A stretch of DNA of 64,000 bases from Megamerina dolium (GCA_963854835.1 OY978527.1:23045557-23109556), one strand, 5' to 3'. Positions 11,477 to 26,639 are shown, counted from the first letter of the stretch. Notes: generated by a model not told the origin, from the letters alone. Made by a program: numbers and translations.

Positions 11477-12350
11477 CGGTGTCCAATAAGTTTTAATAAA
11501 AATGTTTTTCGCTATATTAAGGCAAGTTGACGCAAGTTTTTGCAGTATGTGATGGCGCTCCGTCTTGTTGAAAACAATAGTAGTCGTCACCAAACAAGTG
11601 TTTGCAAGCAGGGAGGACTATTGACTTCAAAACGTGCTCTTTGTAGTACACAGCATTTACTTTGACCCCTTTTTCAATAAAAACAAGCGGCAATTTACCC
11701 CTCTTGCAAAATCCGCCCCAAACCATGATCGAGAGAGCACTCTGATATCTGGGGACAAATAATTCTGATTCAGGAACACCCTCCAATGAAACAGCCCATA
11801 CTCGGTCGTTCTGTGCATTATGCGATTGCTGCAACACGAAAAGTTTTTCATCAGAAAATACGAACTCGTCGCCACCGTGCCAAGCCTGAATACTGCTGAC
11901 TCTTTCAGCTCTCTTGTCCTTTGAAGAAATGGAAACGCCGTGAATTTTTTGTTTTTTTGTACGGCTTAAGTCCAACATCTTTTTTTAAAAGCAAATGAGC
12001 AGATGACTTGCTTATTTTTAAAGAGGCAGCTATTTTTCTCACGGAGCGGCACCTTTTTCGTCGAATTTGCTCTCTTACAATTTTGATATTGCTCTTCGTC
12101 CGGGCAGTGCGTGGACGGCCACTTTTCGGTCGATTTTCAGTAGACCCAGTTTCCTTAAATCGTTTTATGGTCTTATAAACAAAATCGCACTTGATTCCAC
12201 CTTGTTTCAATGATTTGAAAATTGCATATGGCTTTATGCCTCGCAAAAATTGATTAATAATTACTTCGCGCACGTTCTTCATCGTTTTTATTTAACTCAA
12301 CTACAGCTGAAATGAAATGAATTCTATGACACGCTGCTCAGAAATCTAAC
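11477..12350 (-). mobile_element. Tc1/mariner-superfamily element, truncated
   Basis: 874 bp between the two 49-bp repeats. One end reads CGGTGTCCAATAAGTTTT, resembling a Tc1-type terminus. The other end (GTTAGATTTCTGAGCAGC on the minus strand) is not its inverted partner, so one terminus is missing. The transposase also lacks its C-terminus. Confidence 0.7.
11517..12282 (-). pseudogene. Tc1-like transposase, frameshifted and C-terminally truncated
   Basis: Starts MKNVREVIINQF with the paired helix-turn-helix region (FKETGSTENRPKSGRPRTA is the GRPR hook between the two HTHs; KIAASLKISKSSAHLLL is the second). A frameshift near 11930 moves to the frame carrying FVFSDEKLF (first catalytic Asp), the MVWGG block and CFQQDGAPSHTA (second catalytic Asp). 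The frame ends at CVNLP, before the third acidic residue. The product would have bound the element ends and cut DNA. Without the DDE third residue it cannot. It is inserted inside a MITE of a different type. Confidence 0.85.
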
Positions 12351-12399
12351 GTTGGTTAAACATGTTGTAAATGAGTTGGATGGCTGTTTAGTATATACA
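12351..12399 (+). repeat. 49-bp direct repeat, right copy
   Basis: Exact second copy of 11428-11476. It is far too long for the TA duplication of Tc1/mariner elements. Confidence 0.9.
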
Positions 12400-12795
12400 T
12401 ATTAACACGACGTACAATGCCTTGTTCAACTTTATTATTTTCAAATTCATAATGTTGAACATATCGCACAATGCGGAATCGATGATACCGCTTTTTCTTT
12501 GAAATTAACTACAGCGACAAATGTAAACAAAGCAACACACAATCTGCGTACACACGTTTCAATTCATCGTATAACCGCTAACAACGCCCACCAAAAATTA
12601 AAACGTTTTAATTTTCATACAACCGTTGGACTAACTTGGAAGTTGGTTGTACAAACATACTATACATGATACAACCGTTTATCAAACGTGCCCACGTTGA
12701 ACCAACGGTTGGAGCGTGTATACTTTGATATTGGATTGGTATATCTATATTGACGGTATTTTTTGCGTCCTATACAATATTACGTGGTCGTGCCG

Positions 12796-16648
<3,853 letters not shown>

Positions 16649-17500
16649 AGTATGATGCTGCAGCAACAACAACAGCTACAAGAAAATGCGTCTCGCCAAG
16701 AAAACATTATGGGAGAATTCCAGAAAACAATTGACTCCAAGCTTCAAGAACATTTGGCTCGTCAAGAACATGTCATCGAAAAACTACAAAAGGGAATTAA
16801 GATTAGATTTCAGGAAATTTCCGGAGCTATTAATGACAAAGTCACAGAGCTGAAAAACATGTGGATGATTTGGATGATAAGTTGAAGGAACATGTAGACA
16901 GACATGATGACTTGGAAGAAAAGCTTGAGAAATTAGAGCGCGAACTTAATAAAATAAAAATAAGTGGAGCACCCACATCAGTGATAAGAGAGTCAACTAC
17001 AATTAAACTAAAGCCACCAACATTTGACGGAAGCACGCCATTCAATATCTTTAAGCTTCAATTCGAGACAACAGCTTCGAAGAATCAATGAGATGATAGC
17101 GACAAGACTGCTGCTTTAATAGTCGCATTAAAAGGTAATGCTGCCGAAGTGTTACAGATGATTCCAGAGAAAGATCGTGGTAGCTACCAATCACTGATGG
17201 ACACACTCCAGCGGAAATATGGAAATGAATACAAGAGTCAATTACATCGAGTGGAATTGAGATCGCGAGTGCAACGGAGTAATGAGAGCCTTCAGGAATT
17301 CGCTTCCGATATTGAGCGCTTATGTCATCTAGCGTTCTCCGGTAATTCGGAAGAGTTCGTCAAAAAAATAAAAATAGACGCATTCATAGATGGCATACGT
17401 GATGGAGAGACAAAGCGTGCCCTAGTCATGTCACCAAGGAATACTTATGCCGAAACAGTCAGTAGTGCCTTGACATTTGAAGCCGCCAGTTTGATGTTTG
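16649..17500 (+). pseudogene. 3' part of a Gypsy gag, severed from its 5' part at 21.4 kb
   Basis: Begins ATGATGCTGCAGCAACAAC directly after the LINE tail. It carries the Gln-rich coiled coil, then the Gag core (TFDGSTPFNIFKLQFE, MIPEKDRGSYQSLMDTLQRK, SGNSEEFVKKIKIDAFIDGI) up to FEAASLM at 17497. A TGA replaces a Trp codon near 17090, and a frameshift lies near 16855. Zinc knuckles and integrase are absent. After 17500 it runs into 77 bp of unrelated DNA and then an LTR. The matching 5' half (SAP domain to the same ATGATGCTGCAG point) is on the opposite strand at 21437-21689. Confidence 0.85.
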
Positions 17501-17577
17501 TTAGAAAGCCTAGAACTGAATCTCTTTTAAAATTGTTACATATCCCAATTCAATTGGTCAATATGGTAATACAGTAT
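17501..17577 (+). repeat. 77-bp segment inside the Gypsy remnant, identical to 9110-9186
   Basis: Replaces the expected Gag zinc-knuckle and integrase region. It is followed by GTAT and the LTR exactly as at 9183-9187, so it came together with an LTR of the 9187 type. Confidence 0.85.
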
Positions 17578-18002
17578 TGTAATGAGTATCGATGGTTGGT
17601 TATTCATCACTAATTGTGAATGTCACTAATGATGGTAGCATCGAAACGAATGCCAAGAAAAAGAAATCGGCGATAACCAAAACAAGCCAAAGAGAAAGAA
17701 AGAGAAGAAACTCGAATACGATAAAGGAAGATTCTGTTGACCAGTTGTTGACAAATGAAATCAATCGAATTCCGAACGTGACTGCGCAAACATCTATACA
17801 GAGGCAAAAGTTGCTAGTACATTAAAGTGTTATTGTAAATAGTTGATTATAAACAGAGTTGATTGTAAATAGTGTTTATTAAAATAAATTGTTGCTGTAT
17901 ATAGTTGTATAAAATAAGTGTTGCAGTTATTATTAACAGAATCCAGTGATCAAACACGGTAATTCAAATAGAATTAAACGCTCACAGAATAAAAACGTAA
18001 CA
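17578..18002 (+). repeat. hybrid LTR (U3 of 9187 type, R/U5 of the 21719 type)
   Basis: The first half matches the variant solo LTR at 9187 (TGTAATGAG, GTTGGTTATTCATCAC). From about CCGAACGTGACTGCGC onward it matches the LTR at 21719-22156, including the rare TATTAAAATAAATTG and CAAACACGGTAATTC variants. It is followed by GTAT at 18003-18006. Confidence 0.8.
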
Positions 18003-18079
18003 GTATTTATATTTTATGGGTCAAAATATAAAAACCGTCTTACCATTTATGCTATCCTCCACCAAATGTTCGCTATTGT

Positions 18080-18435
18080 AGCATTTGTATGGAGTCAAAA
18101 GCTGATGCAGGTCCGTATACATCGGCCAATCTGACGTTGCACCTTCTGATTACCCGATTTGCGCCTTTTCCTTTCTATATTGGGAAAAACAAAAATAGGT
18201 GCTTATGTACATATATAATTAGAATTTTTTAGCACTGAACTTACCTGTATCTTGCAGTTAAATTGCGCATCTTGATTTTGAGTTCTGCTCCAGTGCACAT
18301 AACTCCCAGCTGCTACAGCTCCGACGCCATCGTCTCGATTATATGGCTGTTCTTGGGAACGCCGCGCAATTCTTTTATTTTGTCCCTCCAAATTTCTATG
18401 AGGAGCTCCTTGCTGCCCTCTTGCCATAAATACCG
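18080..18435 (-). pseudogene. Myb/SANT (MADF-like) DNA-binding domain remnant, two exons
   Basis: Exon 1 (to 18245) reads KELLIEIWRDKIKELRGVP, NSHIIETMASEL, a TAG, then CTGAELKIKMRNLTARYR, and ends at a CAG/GTAAGT donor. After a 70-bp intron ending ATATAG, exon 2 (from 18174) continues KEKAQIG, a stop, then SEGATSDWPMYTDLHQLL. This spacing (YR-KEK...W..Y..LH.LL) is typical of Myb/SANT-like domains found in PIF/Harbinger accessory proteins and in domesticated relatives. Two in-frame stops make it dead. It could be the second gene of a Harbinger element, since transposase fragments lie at 7.7-8.3 kb. Confidence 0.6.
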
Positions 18436-18526
18436 CAGATTTTATATGTTAAATTACTTAATTTAGTATTTGATTTATACATAAATCAAGAATGAGAGCT
18501 AAATTAAGTAAGCCGAAACATGGTTT

Positions 18527-21430
18527 TACTTACTTATGTGGCCACAACAACCGAATATCGATTTAGGGCGCATATAACATGCTTCGCCAGCCATCTCTGT
18601 TCTTCGCTAGCTGGCGCCAGTTAGAAATTCCAAGCGCCTTCAGGTTCTCCGGTACTTGGTCTTTACACCAGAGATCCAGTTAGATCGTCCTCCAGCGGGT
18701 TCCGAATATAACACTTTCTTAGCTGGAGCGTGTTCCAAGATGCCGGGACTCTTTGTTTGTTGACGCTAGATACTTCGTCTTGTCCTCGTTCACCGTGAGA
18801 CCCATCCGACGCGGCTCTCTTTCCAACTATGAGAATGCTGCACTGACTGATCGCGTGTTCATGCCGATTATGTCAATATCGTCGGCATACGCTAACAGCA
18901 TGACACTTTTGTTGAAGATAGTGCCATTAAGTCGTAGATCAGCAGCTCGTATTATCTCCTCCATAATAAGATTGAAGAAGTCGCACGATAACGAATCATC
19001 TTGTCTGAAACCCCGTTCGGTACTAAACGGTGCGGAGAGGTCCTTCCCAATTTTCACTGCACAAGGGAGTTAGGCAGCGTCATTCTACAGAGACGAATGA
19101 CCTTCGCAGGAATACCGAACTCAGACATTGTTGCATAGAGGTAATCCCTTACCGGACTGTCGAAAGCGGCTTTATAATCAACAAATAGGTGGTGTGTGTC
19201 GATCTGTTTTTCTTGGGTCTTCTCCAGGATTTGGCGCAGTGTGAAAATCTGGTCGATGGTGGATTTACCAGGTCTGAAGCCACACTGATAAGGTCCAATC
19301 AGGTTGCTGAGCATAGGCTTCAACCTTTCACACAGTACGCTCGATAGAACCTTGTACGCGATGCTCAGGAGACATTCCACGGTAGTTGGCGCAAATTGTG
19401 GGGTCTCCTTTTTTATGTACAGGACAGAGAACACTGAGCCTCCAATCATCAGGCATGCTTTCATCCGACCATATTCTGCTTATGAGCTGGTGCATGCGGG
19501 TGAGCAGCTCGTCGCCTCCGGTCTTAAACAACTCGGCAGGCAGGCCATCAGCACCTGCAGCTTTGTTGTTCTTCAGCCTTAAAATGGCCATTTCAACCTC
19601 GTCATAGTCGGGTGGTGGAACATCAACACCATCATCTGTAATTGGGGTTATCGGACATTCTCCTCCACTGGCGGAATTGTTCGTAGCATCGCCATTCAGT
19701 AACGTGGAGAAGTGTTCCCGCCATAGGCTCAGTACACTCTGGACATCCGTAACCAGATTCCCATTTCCATCACGACAAGAAGAGGCTCCGGGATTTAAAC
19801 CTCCACTCAGGCGCTTGATCTTTTCAAAGAATTTTCGAGTCTCATTCTTGTCGGTACATATCTCTATCTCCACACTCTCGCGTCTTTCCAACTCCCTCTT
19901 CTTGCGCCTTAAAAGACGTCTCTCTGCACTCCTTTTCTCTCTATACCGCTCCTTAACAGCTCGCGTTACGCCTGCATGCAGGGTTTTTCTGTAGGCGGCG
20001 TCTTTCTTTGCGGTAGCGTCGTGACACTCCTGATCATACCACTCATTCCTCAGAGGCCGGTAGTAACCGATTACCTCCTCGGCGGCAGTAGTCATGGAGT
20101 GGGATATATGTGTCCACCGTGCGCATGTATCATCAAGTGGGGGAGTGTTCTGCATAAGTAGATCCGATAGTCGAGTGGAAAATGCATCTGCTGTCTCTGG
20201 CGATCGCAGCTTACTGACGTCGAGCTTTCTCTGTGTGGGACTTCTCCTGTTATTTACGACACATAGGCGTGTGCGCACCTTAGCTGCAACAAGGTAGTGA
20301 TCCGAGTCGATGTTGGCACCACGGATCGATTTCACGTCCATCACACTGGAAGCATGCCTTCCGTCAATCACCACATGATCAATTTGGTTTCTTGTACGTT
20401 GATCTGGAGACAGCCATGTCGCTTTGTGGATGTCGAGATGCTGGAATCTGGTACCACCAATTACCATGTTTCGTGCTGCGGCGAAGTCGATCAGCCTCAT
20501 TCCGTTATCGGAGGTGTTCTGGTGGAGGCTGAATTTTCCGACAGTTGGACCAAAGGTACCTTCCTTGCCCACCTTGGCATTAAAGTCGCCAAGCACGATT
20601 TTGATATCGTGGCGGGGGCAGCGGTCATAAGCTTCTTCGAGGCGCTGAAAGAAGCTCTCCTTGGTCACATTGTCCTTCTCATCCGTCGGAGCGTGGGCAC
20701 ATATAAGGCTGATATTGAAGAATTTTGCCTTGATGCGGATTGTGGCCAGCCGTTCGTTCACAGGCGTGAACTGTGAGACAAGATGTCGTAGTCTCTTGCT
20801 GACCAAAAATCCACATCCTAATTCGTGCCTTTCAGCATGGCAACTGTAGTAGATGTCACAGGACGCTCTTTTGGAGCAGCCCTGTCCTGTCCATCGCATT
20901 TCCTGGAGAGCGGTGATGTCAGCTCTGTATTTTTCGAGGACATCAACCAGCTGGATAGAGGCACCCTCCCTATAAAGGGATCGGACATTCCAGGTGCATA
21001 TCCGTAAATCGTGGTCCTTTTTTCGTTTGCGGGGGTCATCAACAAAAGCGGTAGTCCTTATCCGAGGCATATTTGTTTTTTTCATTGGGGGGGTTTTTTA
21101 TGTGGCGGGTCCCAAACCCAACGCACAACCTCTAACCGAGGAGATTTTCGCCACTCACTTCAGCCGCCTCCCAGCGGGTGCCAGGAAGACGTTGCCCGGT
21201 GGTCGCCACATGGAGGGCCCCCATTAATAATAATGAAAGCGCCATCACAGAGTAAGCAGAGCAAGCTATATGACTACCACTCATTAACAAATAAAGGTAT
21301 CATCACATAGCGGTCAGATCAAACTACATGACAGCCAGTGAGTTGACTTGCGATGTGTTCAACAAGGATTGCGCTAGCCCCACCTGGTTGAGGCAGTTAG
21401 ACACGTTACCTTGCGAAAACACCACCAGAC
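18527..21430 (-). mobile_element. RTE-like non-LTR retrotransposon (copy 2, inverted to copy 1)
   Basis: Same element as copy 1 on the minus strand. The 5' end is near 21430 beside the Gypsy gag, and the 3' tail TAAGTAAGTAA is near 18527. About 430 bp around the RT C-terminus is deleted near 18735: the sequence jumps from the GGAGCGTGTTC block to the CCGGGACTCTTTG block, relative to copy 3. Confidence 0.87.
18740..21085 (-). pseudogene. endonuclease-reverse transcriptase (copy 2), broken but long
   Basis: The N-terminal 585 codons (21085-19328) are open, from MKKTNMPRIRTTAF through the complete endonuclease (TWNVRSLY, LGDFNAKVG, NQIDHVVID, IDSDHYLV) and the first RT blocks (NNKAAGADGLPAE). 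The frame is then lost at the same 2-bp deletion as copy 1 (YRGMSPEH) and again at the shared 1-bp deletion near 19070. The catalytic YADDIDIIG block follows at 18827-19057. The C-terminal arm is removed by the internal deletion. The endonuclease half could still fold if expressed, but RT cannot be made in frame. Confidence 0.85.
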
Positions 21431-21450
21431 CATGATGCTGCAGCATCATG
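21431..21450. other. perfect 20-bp palindrome at the LINE/gag junction
   Basis: CATGATGCTGCAGCATCATG is its own reverse complement. One half is the gag target site ATGATGCTGCAG. The other half appears added at the LINE 5' junction. Confidence 0.9.
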
Positions 21451-21689
21451 GTTTTCATAAAATCCATGAGTTGACCACTCGAATCTATTTTGCTCTCTTC
21501 CTCAGCGTGCACAACTGCTTGTATATCGGCTTCCTCGAAGAACTCATGTTCTTCTACATTAATTCCCTTAGCCTCCATAGCTTGCCTCAGCCTCACCAGC
21601 AGTTCCGCCTTTGCACCTGATGGCGATAGATTCATCTCTACCAACAGCTTTTTAAGCTGGTTCACTTTTAGTTGGTCAATTTTCACCAT
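21437..21689 (-). pseudogene. 5' part of a Gypsy gag (SAP domain), interrupted by LINE copy 2
   Basis: Opens MVKIDQLKVNQLKKLL at 21689, includes the acidic HEFFEEADIQAVVHAEEE stretch, and ends in MDFMKTMM at the ATGATGCTGCAG site where the LINE begins. SAP domains are about 35-residue helix-extended-helix modules that bind AT-rich DNA. Why a Gag would carry one is open. The continuation of this gag is at 16649-17500 on the plus strand. Confidence 0.87.
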
Positions 21690-21699
21690 CTTTACAGAA

Positions 21700-21716
21700 T
21701 CCCACTTCTGACACCA
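21700..21716 (-). other. primer-binding site, tRNA-Leu type
   Basis: On the minus strand TGGTGTCAGAAGTGGGA, two bases after the LTR end, as in the other family members. Confidence 0.75.
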
Positions 21717-21718
21717 AT

Positions 21719-22156
21719 TGTTACGTTTTTATTCTGTGAGCGTTTAATTCTATTTGAATTACCGTGTTTGATCACTGGATTCTGTTAATAATAACTGCAA
21801 CACTTATTTTATACAACTATATACAGCAACAATTTATTTTAATAAACACTATTTACAATCAACTCTGTTTATAATCAACTATTTACAATAACACTTTAAT
21901 GTACTAGCAACTTTTGCCTCTGTATAGATTTTTGCGCAGTCACGTTCGGAATACGATTGATTCTCACTTCTCAACACTGGCTCTATTTATACTCTCTGGC
22001 AGCACCCCAGAATCTTCCTTTATCGAGATTCTTCTCTTTCTTTCTCGTTGGCTTGTTCTGGTTATTGCTTATTTCTTTTTGCTGACATTCGTTTCGATGC
22101 TGCCAATAGTGTCAGTCACAATAGTGATAAGTAACCAACTATCGATACTCGTTACA
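21719..22156 (-). repeat. 5' LTR of the inversion-split Gypsy element
   Basis: 438 bp, TGTAACGAG to CGTAACA on the minus strand, with TATAAATA. The flanking 22157-22160 reads GTAT on the minus strand, the same tetranucleotide as after the LTR at 17578-18002. That supports the two LTRs as ends of one insertion. Confidence 0.88.
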
Positions 22157-22160
22157 ATAC

Positions 22161-23393
22161 GTACTTTTTCTCATTGTTTTACTACAATCCATTTTTAAAC
22201 GATTAAAGCGTAGCTTAAATACAAATTAGCCTAATTGTGTTTTTATTTCAATGGGTTACAAAAATGTTAACGCTGTCATATATTATTAATTAATATAAAC
22301 ATTTAATTTTTATATATTAGATAATAGTGAATCAATGACACTGTCCATAACTGACGAGTTATCGCCGAGCGTTCTTTCTGAATGTGCTTCCACTTGGCAA
22401 TCCACTTCCCAAAACGACTGCGTACGTTTCAACGATGATGGCAATATTATAAACATAAAATATGTACATACATAGGTGCATAAGTATGCTTACTTTTGTC
22501 CAACATAACCGAGTCTGCATGGATAGATCTCCTGAGAGCGCCAGCAATAACAAATATTGTTTCCTCAATAATACGCAAGAGCGCAGAACGCCGCTTTTAC
22601 AACAGACGCAATAAAGTTTTGTTGGATGACATGTTATTTAGTATTAACATTGTATCCAATCGTTTGTATATAGTTAATACCTTTAAAATCTCTCGTTTGT
22701 TATCGTTCATCTAAAAAAGATTAAATTATATTATAATTGTAATAACTTTAAAAATTCACTCACATTTTGCATCTTCTGTAAACAATTTAATAAAAACAAT
22801 GTTTTCAGAGAACTGTCACAATAAATTATGAATAAAAAGTGTAAACAAACTTAATTTATGTAAAGTAATTTATGCTAAATTAAGTAATTTACGCTGTAAT
22901 GTGAACAAACTATTAGTAAGTATACGATATTATCGGCGAGATATTTTTTGGACAATATTAGCTGATATCAATATTTGACTCACAAATATCGTCTGTTTAC
23001 CAGGGGAAAAAATTGTATGCTTTTGTGCCTGTCCAAATTGTGCAATTGAGTTGGTTTTATTTGAATTGAAATACTACAATGGAATTGGAATTTTGGAATG
23101 AAACAGAGCCATGCAATTAAACGTTTGTTCAAAAATTTTGATTAATCAAAAGATTCGATTAATCAAATATATAATAAAATTATACGTATAATCATTATTT
23201 TGAATATTCAAAATTGAAATTATTCGATTAAACAGAATTTTGATTAAGCAAAATTAAAATATTCTAATAACATATTCAAAATATTTATAATATTGAGCAT
23301 AAATTTGTCAAAAAATATGCCAGTAGCGACAACGCTGAAATCAACTGTTGTCCCATGTATACATATTGTACATAGCAATTGTTCCGTAATAGA
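22161..23393. other. AT-rich, weak coding-like traces only
   Basis: On the minus strand near 22640-22490, a stretch reads like IIEETIFVIAGALRRSIHAD and ends at a GTAAGCAT possible donor. Another near 22420-22330 reads FWEVDCQVEAHSERTLGDN. I cannot assign a family. The rest (22740-23390) is featureless AT-rich DNA. Confidence 0.35.
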
Positions 23394-23702
23394 TGTACTC
23401 CAAACGGAATTGATTCACACTTGTTTGTGGTTAAACACTGAATGATTTTTATTGATTAATTGTTGTTCTTTTATACAATAAAGTGCTTATTTTGTAATTT
23501 CACATTCTGTGGGAAAATTCTTACATAAGTATTTTACTAAATTAATTCAATAACATTTGCACGCAGAATCGATTAATGCTTATTGTGCAAAATGTAATTT
23601 AACAATATGCTATAATGATATTTGAGTTGATAATAATTTTGTTGTTGTTAACAATATGATATAATGATATTGGACTTAATAATAATTTTATTGTTGTTGT
23701 AA
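23394..23702 (-). repeat. 3' LTR of BEL/Pao copy 1
   Basis: Homologous to 30198-30471. It has a local duplication of the ACAATATGxTATAATGATAT block that the other LTR carries once, so the LTRs have diverged by more than point changes. The boundary at 23702 is approximate. Confidence 0.75.
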
Positions 23703-24327
23703 AATTCTCCCACCGTTGAACGCAGCTCGAAATACTGAGTTATTTCTTCGATGTCACTGATAAAGTGATATGTACTCTGCAGTTATGAAGCGTAAGGGCA
23801 GTTGATACGCAGATACTGGTGTACTAGATATGTACAGTGATGTCTGATACTTCCGATTGAGCTGCAGAAGTTGTGGGCACATCTTTTTTGTTAATTATGT
23901 GAAACATTTTCTTGAATATCATGAATGTTAACATGCACACTGCTACAAACAGGGCTGTATAACTAACAACAAGGTGGTGAGCATTTGTGCTTCAAATTTG
24001 TTTGGAAGCTCCGACAGATTGATGCTTGCTAATGAGGATTGAAGGGCAGTTAAATTTCCGATTTAAGTTAAATATTTCATGTTGTTAAGATTGTTCACCA
24101 GCGGATGTAATTCTCCTGCTTTGGCCACTTGTGAAATTTCGCCAAGACTGGTATAGGAGGTCTTTAGGCAGCTGGATATTGATTAGTGTGCTCGTACCGA
24201 AGCAAAGTCGTGTTTTAGTATGTAGTCTGGTTAAAGTGACAACAGCAGAGTATCTGTTAGGACATCCAATATAGATGACTGCATTCGTTGTAGATTGCTA
24301 GCGATTAGTGTGAGTTGAGTAGACATT

Positions 24328-26213
24328 GCCAAAAAAATTTTTTTTTATAAGTTTTTTTATTGAATCTTTCTAAAATACTTAGAAACTAACAATAAGTATT
24401 CAAATCTTACAAACTAACTAAAATTATGTGATATTCCCTACGTTCCATCACAATTTGTTGAGTCGCGAGGTATAGCAATTTCACAGCATATTCAGTGTGT
24501 CTTTTCTTTTTAATCGACGATGCCCCGTGCTCAGCAACAATTGCTTAGCAAGAGGATTCGGATGATTGTGTAATTTTTGAATGTAGCTTCTGCAGGACAT
24601 TGCAACTTCCTCAGAAATTGTGGGTACATTTAAATCTCGATGGATGTTAACGTTCCTCATATACCAAGGCGCGTTTATCATAATTCGCAGACACTTGGAT
24701 TGTATTCGCTGCAATTTTTCGATATTTGTGGGACATGCGGTGCCCCAAAAATGAATACCATAAGTCCAGATTGGCTTCAGGATTGCTTTATATAATAGCA
24801 CTTTGTATTCGAGATTCAACTTTCAGCTTTTGTGTAACAGCCACTCAGCTTGATCTGAGTTTTCTTTGCCTCTATGTGATTTTTCCATGTCAGCCTTCTG
24901 TCGAGGTGAATACCCAAGTACTTTGTTGAGGAACATTGTGGAACTGATTGGCCATTAATATTAAGTGGGGGACATGTATCTAGCCTTAGCGTGAAGGTTA
25001 CATGTACGCTCTTTGATTCATTGACTTTTATACGCCATTTTGGTAGCCAGATTTCGAGAGAATCGACATGAGTCTGCAGGAGTTTAGTAGCTTCTATTGG
25101 GTTTGAGCGAGAGCACAATATTGCCGTATCATCAGCAAAGGTCGATATGAATGTATAGTTATTGTTGGGCATATCTGAAGTGTATAAGAGATACAGTAAG
25201 GGCCCAAAACGCTTCCTTGAGAAACACCAGCGTGAATATCCAATGGATTTGTTGTGTAATCCTTGTGATGTACGAGAAATTGTCTTTTCGTGAGGTAGCT
25301 ACTAAGCAATGAGGGGACATTTGCAGGCAGTAATAGTTTGAGTTTGTAAATAAGGCCATCGTGCCATACTTTATCGAAAGCTTGAGTGATATCAAGAAAG
25401 ACAGCTGAGCAATACTTTTTTTCTTCAAAAGTGTTCCTTATCAGAGTTACAATGCGGTGGACTTGTTCTATTGTGCCGTGCTGTTTTCTAAATCCAAACT
25501 GATGTTGGGGAATCAGTTCGTTGAGATTAATAAATGTAGTTATATTCATGACAAGTAGCTTTTCGAATACTTTAGAGAGTAGAGGCAGGAGGCTGATAGG
25601 TCTGTACGATGCAACTTTTGTAGGGTTTTTTCCTGGTTTTGCTATCATAATAATTTTTGAAGTTTTCCAGCATTTGGGATAGTGTTTAATACGAAGGATA
25701 GCATTGAAAATGTGCATGAGATGAATTACTGAAGCCGGAGGTAGCTCTTTTTATCATTTTACCTGTAATTTTATCTAGACCAGGTGATTTTTTTGGGTTT
25801 AAATCTTTATAAATTGCTTTGAATATGTCCTTTTTTTAATTTTGAGCATTACTGAGCAAGGTTGAGAAGCTAATTTTGGTAATGAGCACTTTGAAGAGGG
25901 TGGATTGGGTGTAAACACACTTTTTTGGTGGTCTGCAAAAGCCAAACCCTTCTCACAGTTGCTTCTAGCCCAATTACCGTCACTCAAACGGATGGAGGAA
26001 TCAGTGAGAATTGGCCGTTTTGAGTTTTTTGCTGATTTCCACAAAGAGTAGTCTGACGCTTCACCAGGTGTTAATTTGGCTATGTGCTCTTCTAACTCTT
26101 GTTGTTTTTATTTTTTAAAGCTTGCTTTCGAGTGAAGTGCTGTAGCTGTGTTTTCAGATTCGGTGATCTGAATTCTTGCCATTGCCTTCGGAGCCTTCTT
26201 TTCTGTCTTACTA
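24328..26213 (-). mobile_element. Jockey-clade LINE, 5' truncated, nested in BEL env (copy B)
   Basis: The minus-strand 3' end is a poly-A/T junction at about 24331-24356. The 5' end lies inside ORF2, just before the RT linker (KRRLRRQWQEFRSP). The flanks share TTTTTGGC (plus-strand GCCAAAAA at 24328-24335 and 26214-26221), a plausible target-site duplication. No endonuclease domain remains. Confidence 0.8.
24481..26213 (-). pseudogene. Jockey ORF2 RT fragment (copy B)
   Basis: Order on the minus strand: linker KRRLRRQWQEFRSP; DYSLWKSAK block; RT YRPISLLPLLSKVFEK, FGFRKQHGTIEQV, LDITQAFDKVWHDGL and GVSQGSVLGPY; a frameshift near 25160; the catalytic FADDTAIL; KYLGIHLDRRLTW; and a stop near 24820. 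The C-terminal WGTACPTNIEKLQRIQSKCL with IHRDLNVPTI follows. It lacks the endonuclease by 5' truncation, the normal outcome of incomplete target-primed reverse transcription. Only a few lesions in RT suggest a moderately recent insertion. Confidence 0.85.
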
Positions 26214-26639
26214 GCCAAAAACATACGAAATATTTTATTTTGATATATTTCGTCACTATCATTACGGATTCTGTTGAATATTGCATTGATTTGTTGGTCG
26301 ATGTCATCGAATTTTCTTTTGACTGCCTTTTGATCCTGCTTTACAATATTGATCGATGAATTAACAACCGACGTCTGATATTTAATTAGGTTCAGCATAT
26401 GTTCTTCTCTCTCTTTGACTTTCATTATGGTGTCGGACATTTGTTTAGCATATTCTGAATCCACGACTCCAAACAGCGAATGAGCAACATTTCCAACGAA
26501 GTCTATGGCACCTCTTTTTTGTTTTCTTACTAGTGAGTTGTCTAATTTCAGTTCATCTTCGGTGCGTTCAAGTTGCGTGATGAGGGCGTGACAAGTGCTC
26601 CTTTGATTGATTTCTTGACAAAGATGACGTAATGCTTTG

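Larger units (their letters stand above)
11400..12724. mobile_element. MITE with TATACACGC-type inverted ends, split by a Tc1-like insertion (copy 1)
   Basis: The outer parts (11400-11476 and 12351-12724) align in reverse complement with 53420-53817. The left end reads TTATGCAGAGCATACACGC and the right end GCGTGTATAC. An imperfect palindromic interior pairs GTTGGTTAAAC with GTTGAACCAACGG. No ORF belongs to it, so it is a non-autonomous DNA element of about 400 bp before interruption. Confidence 0.65.
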
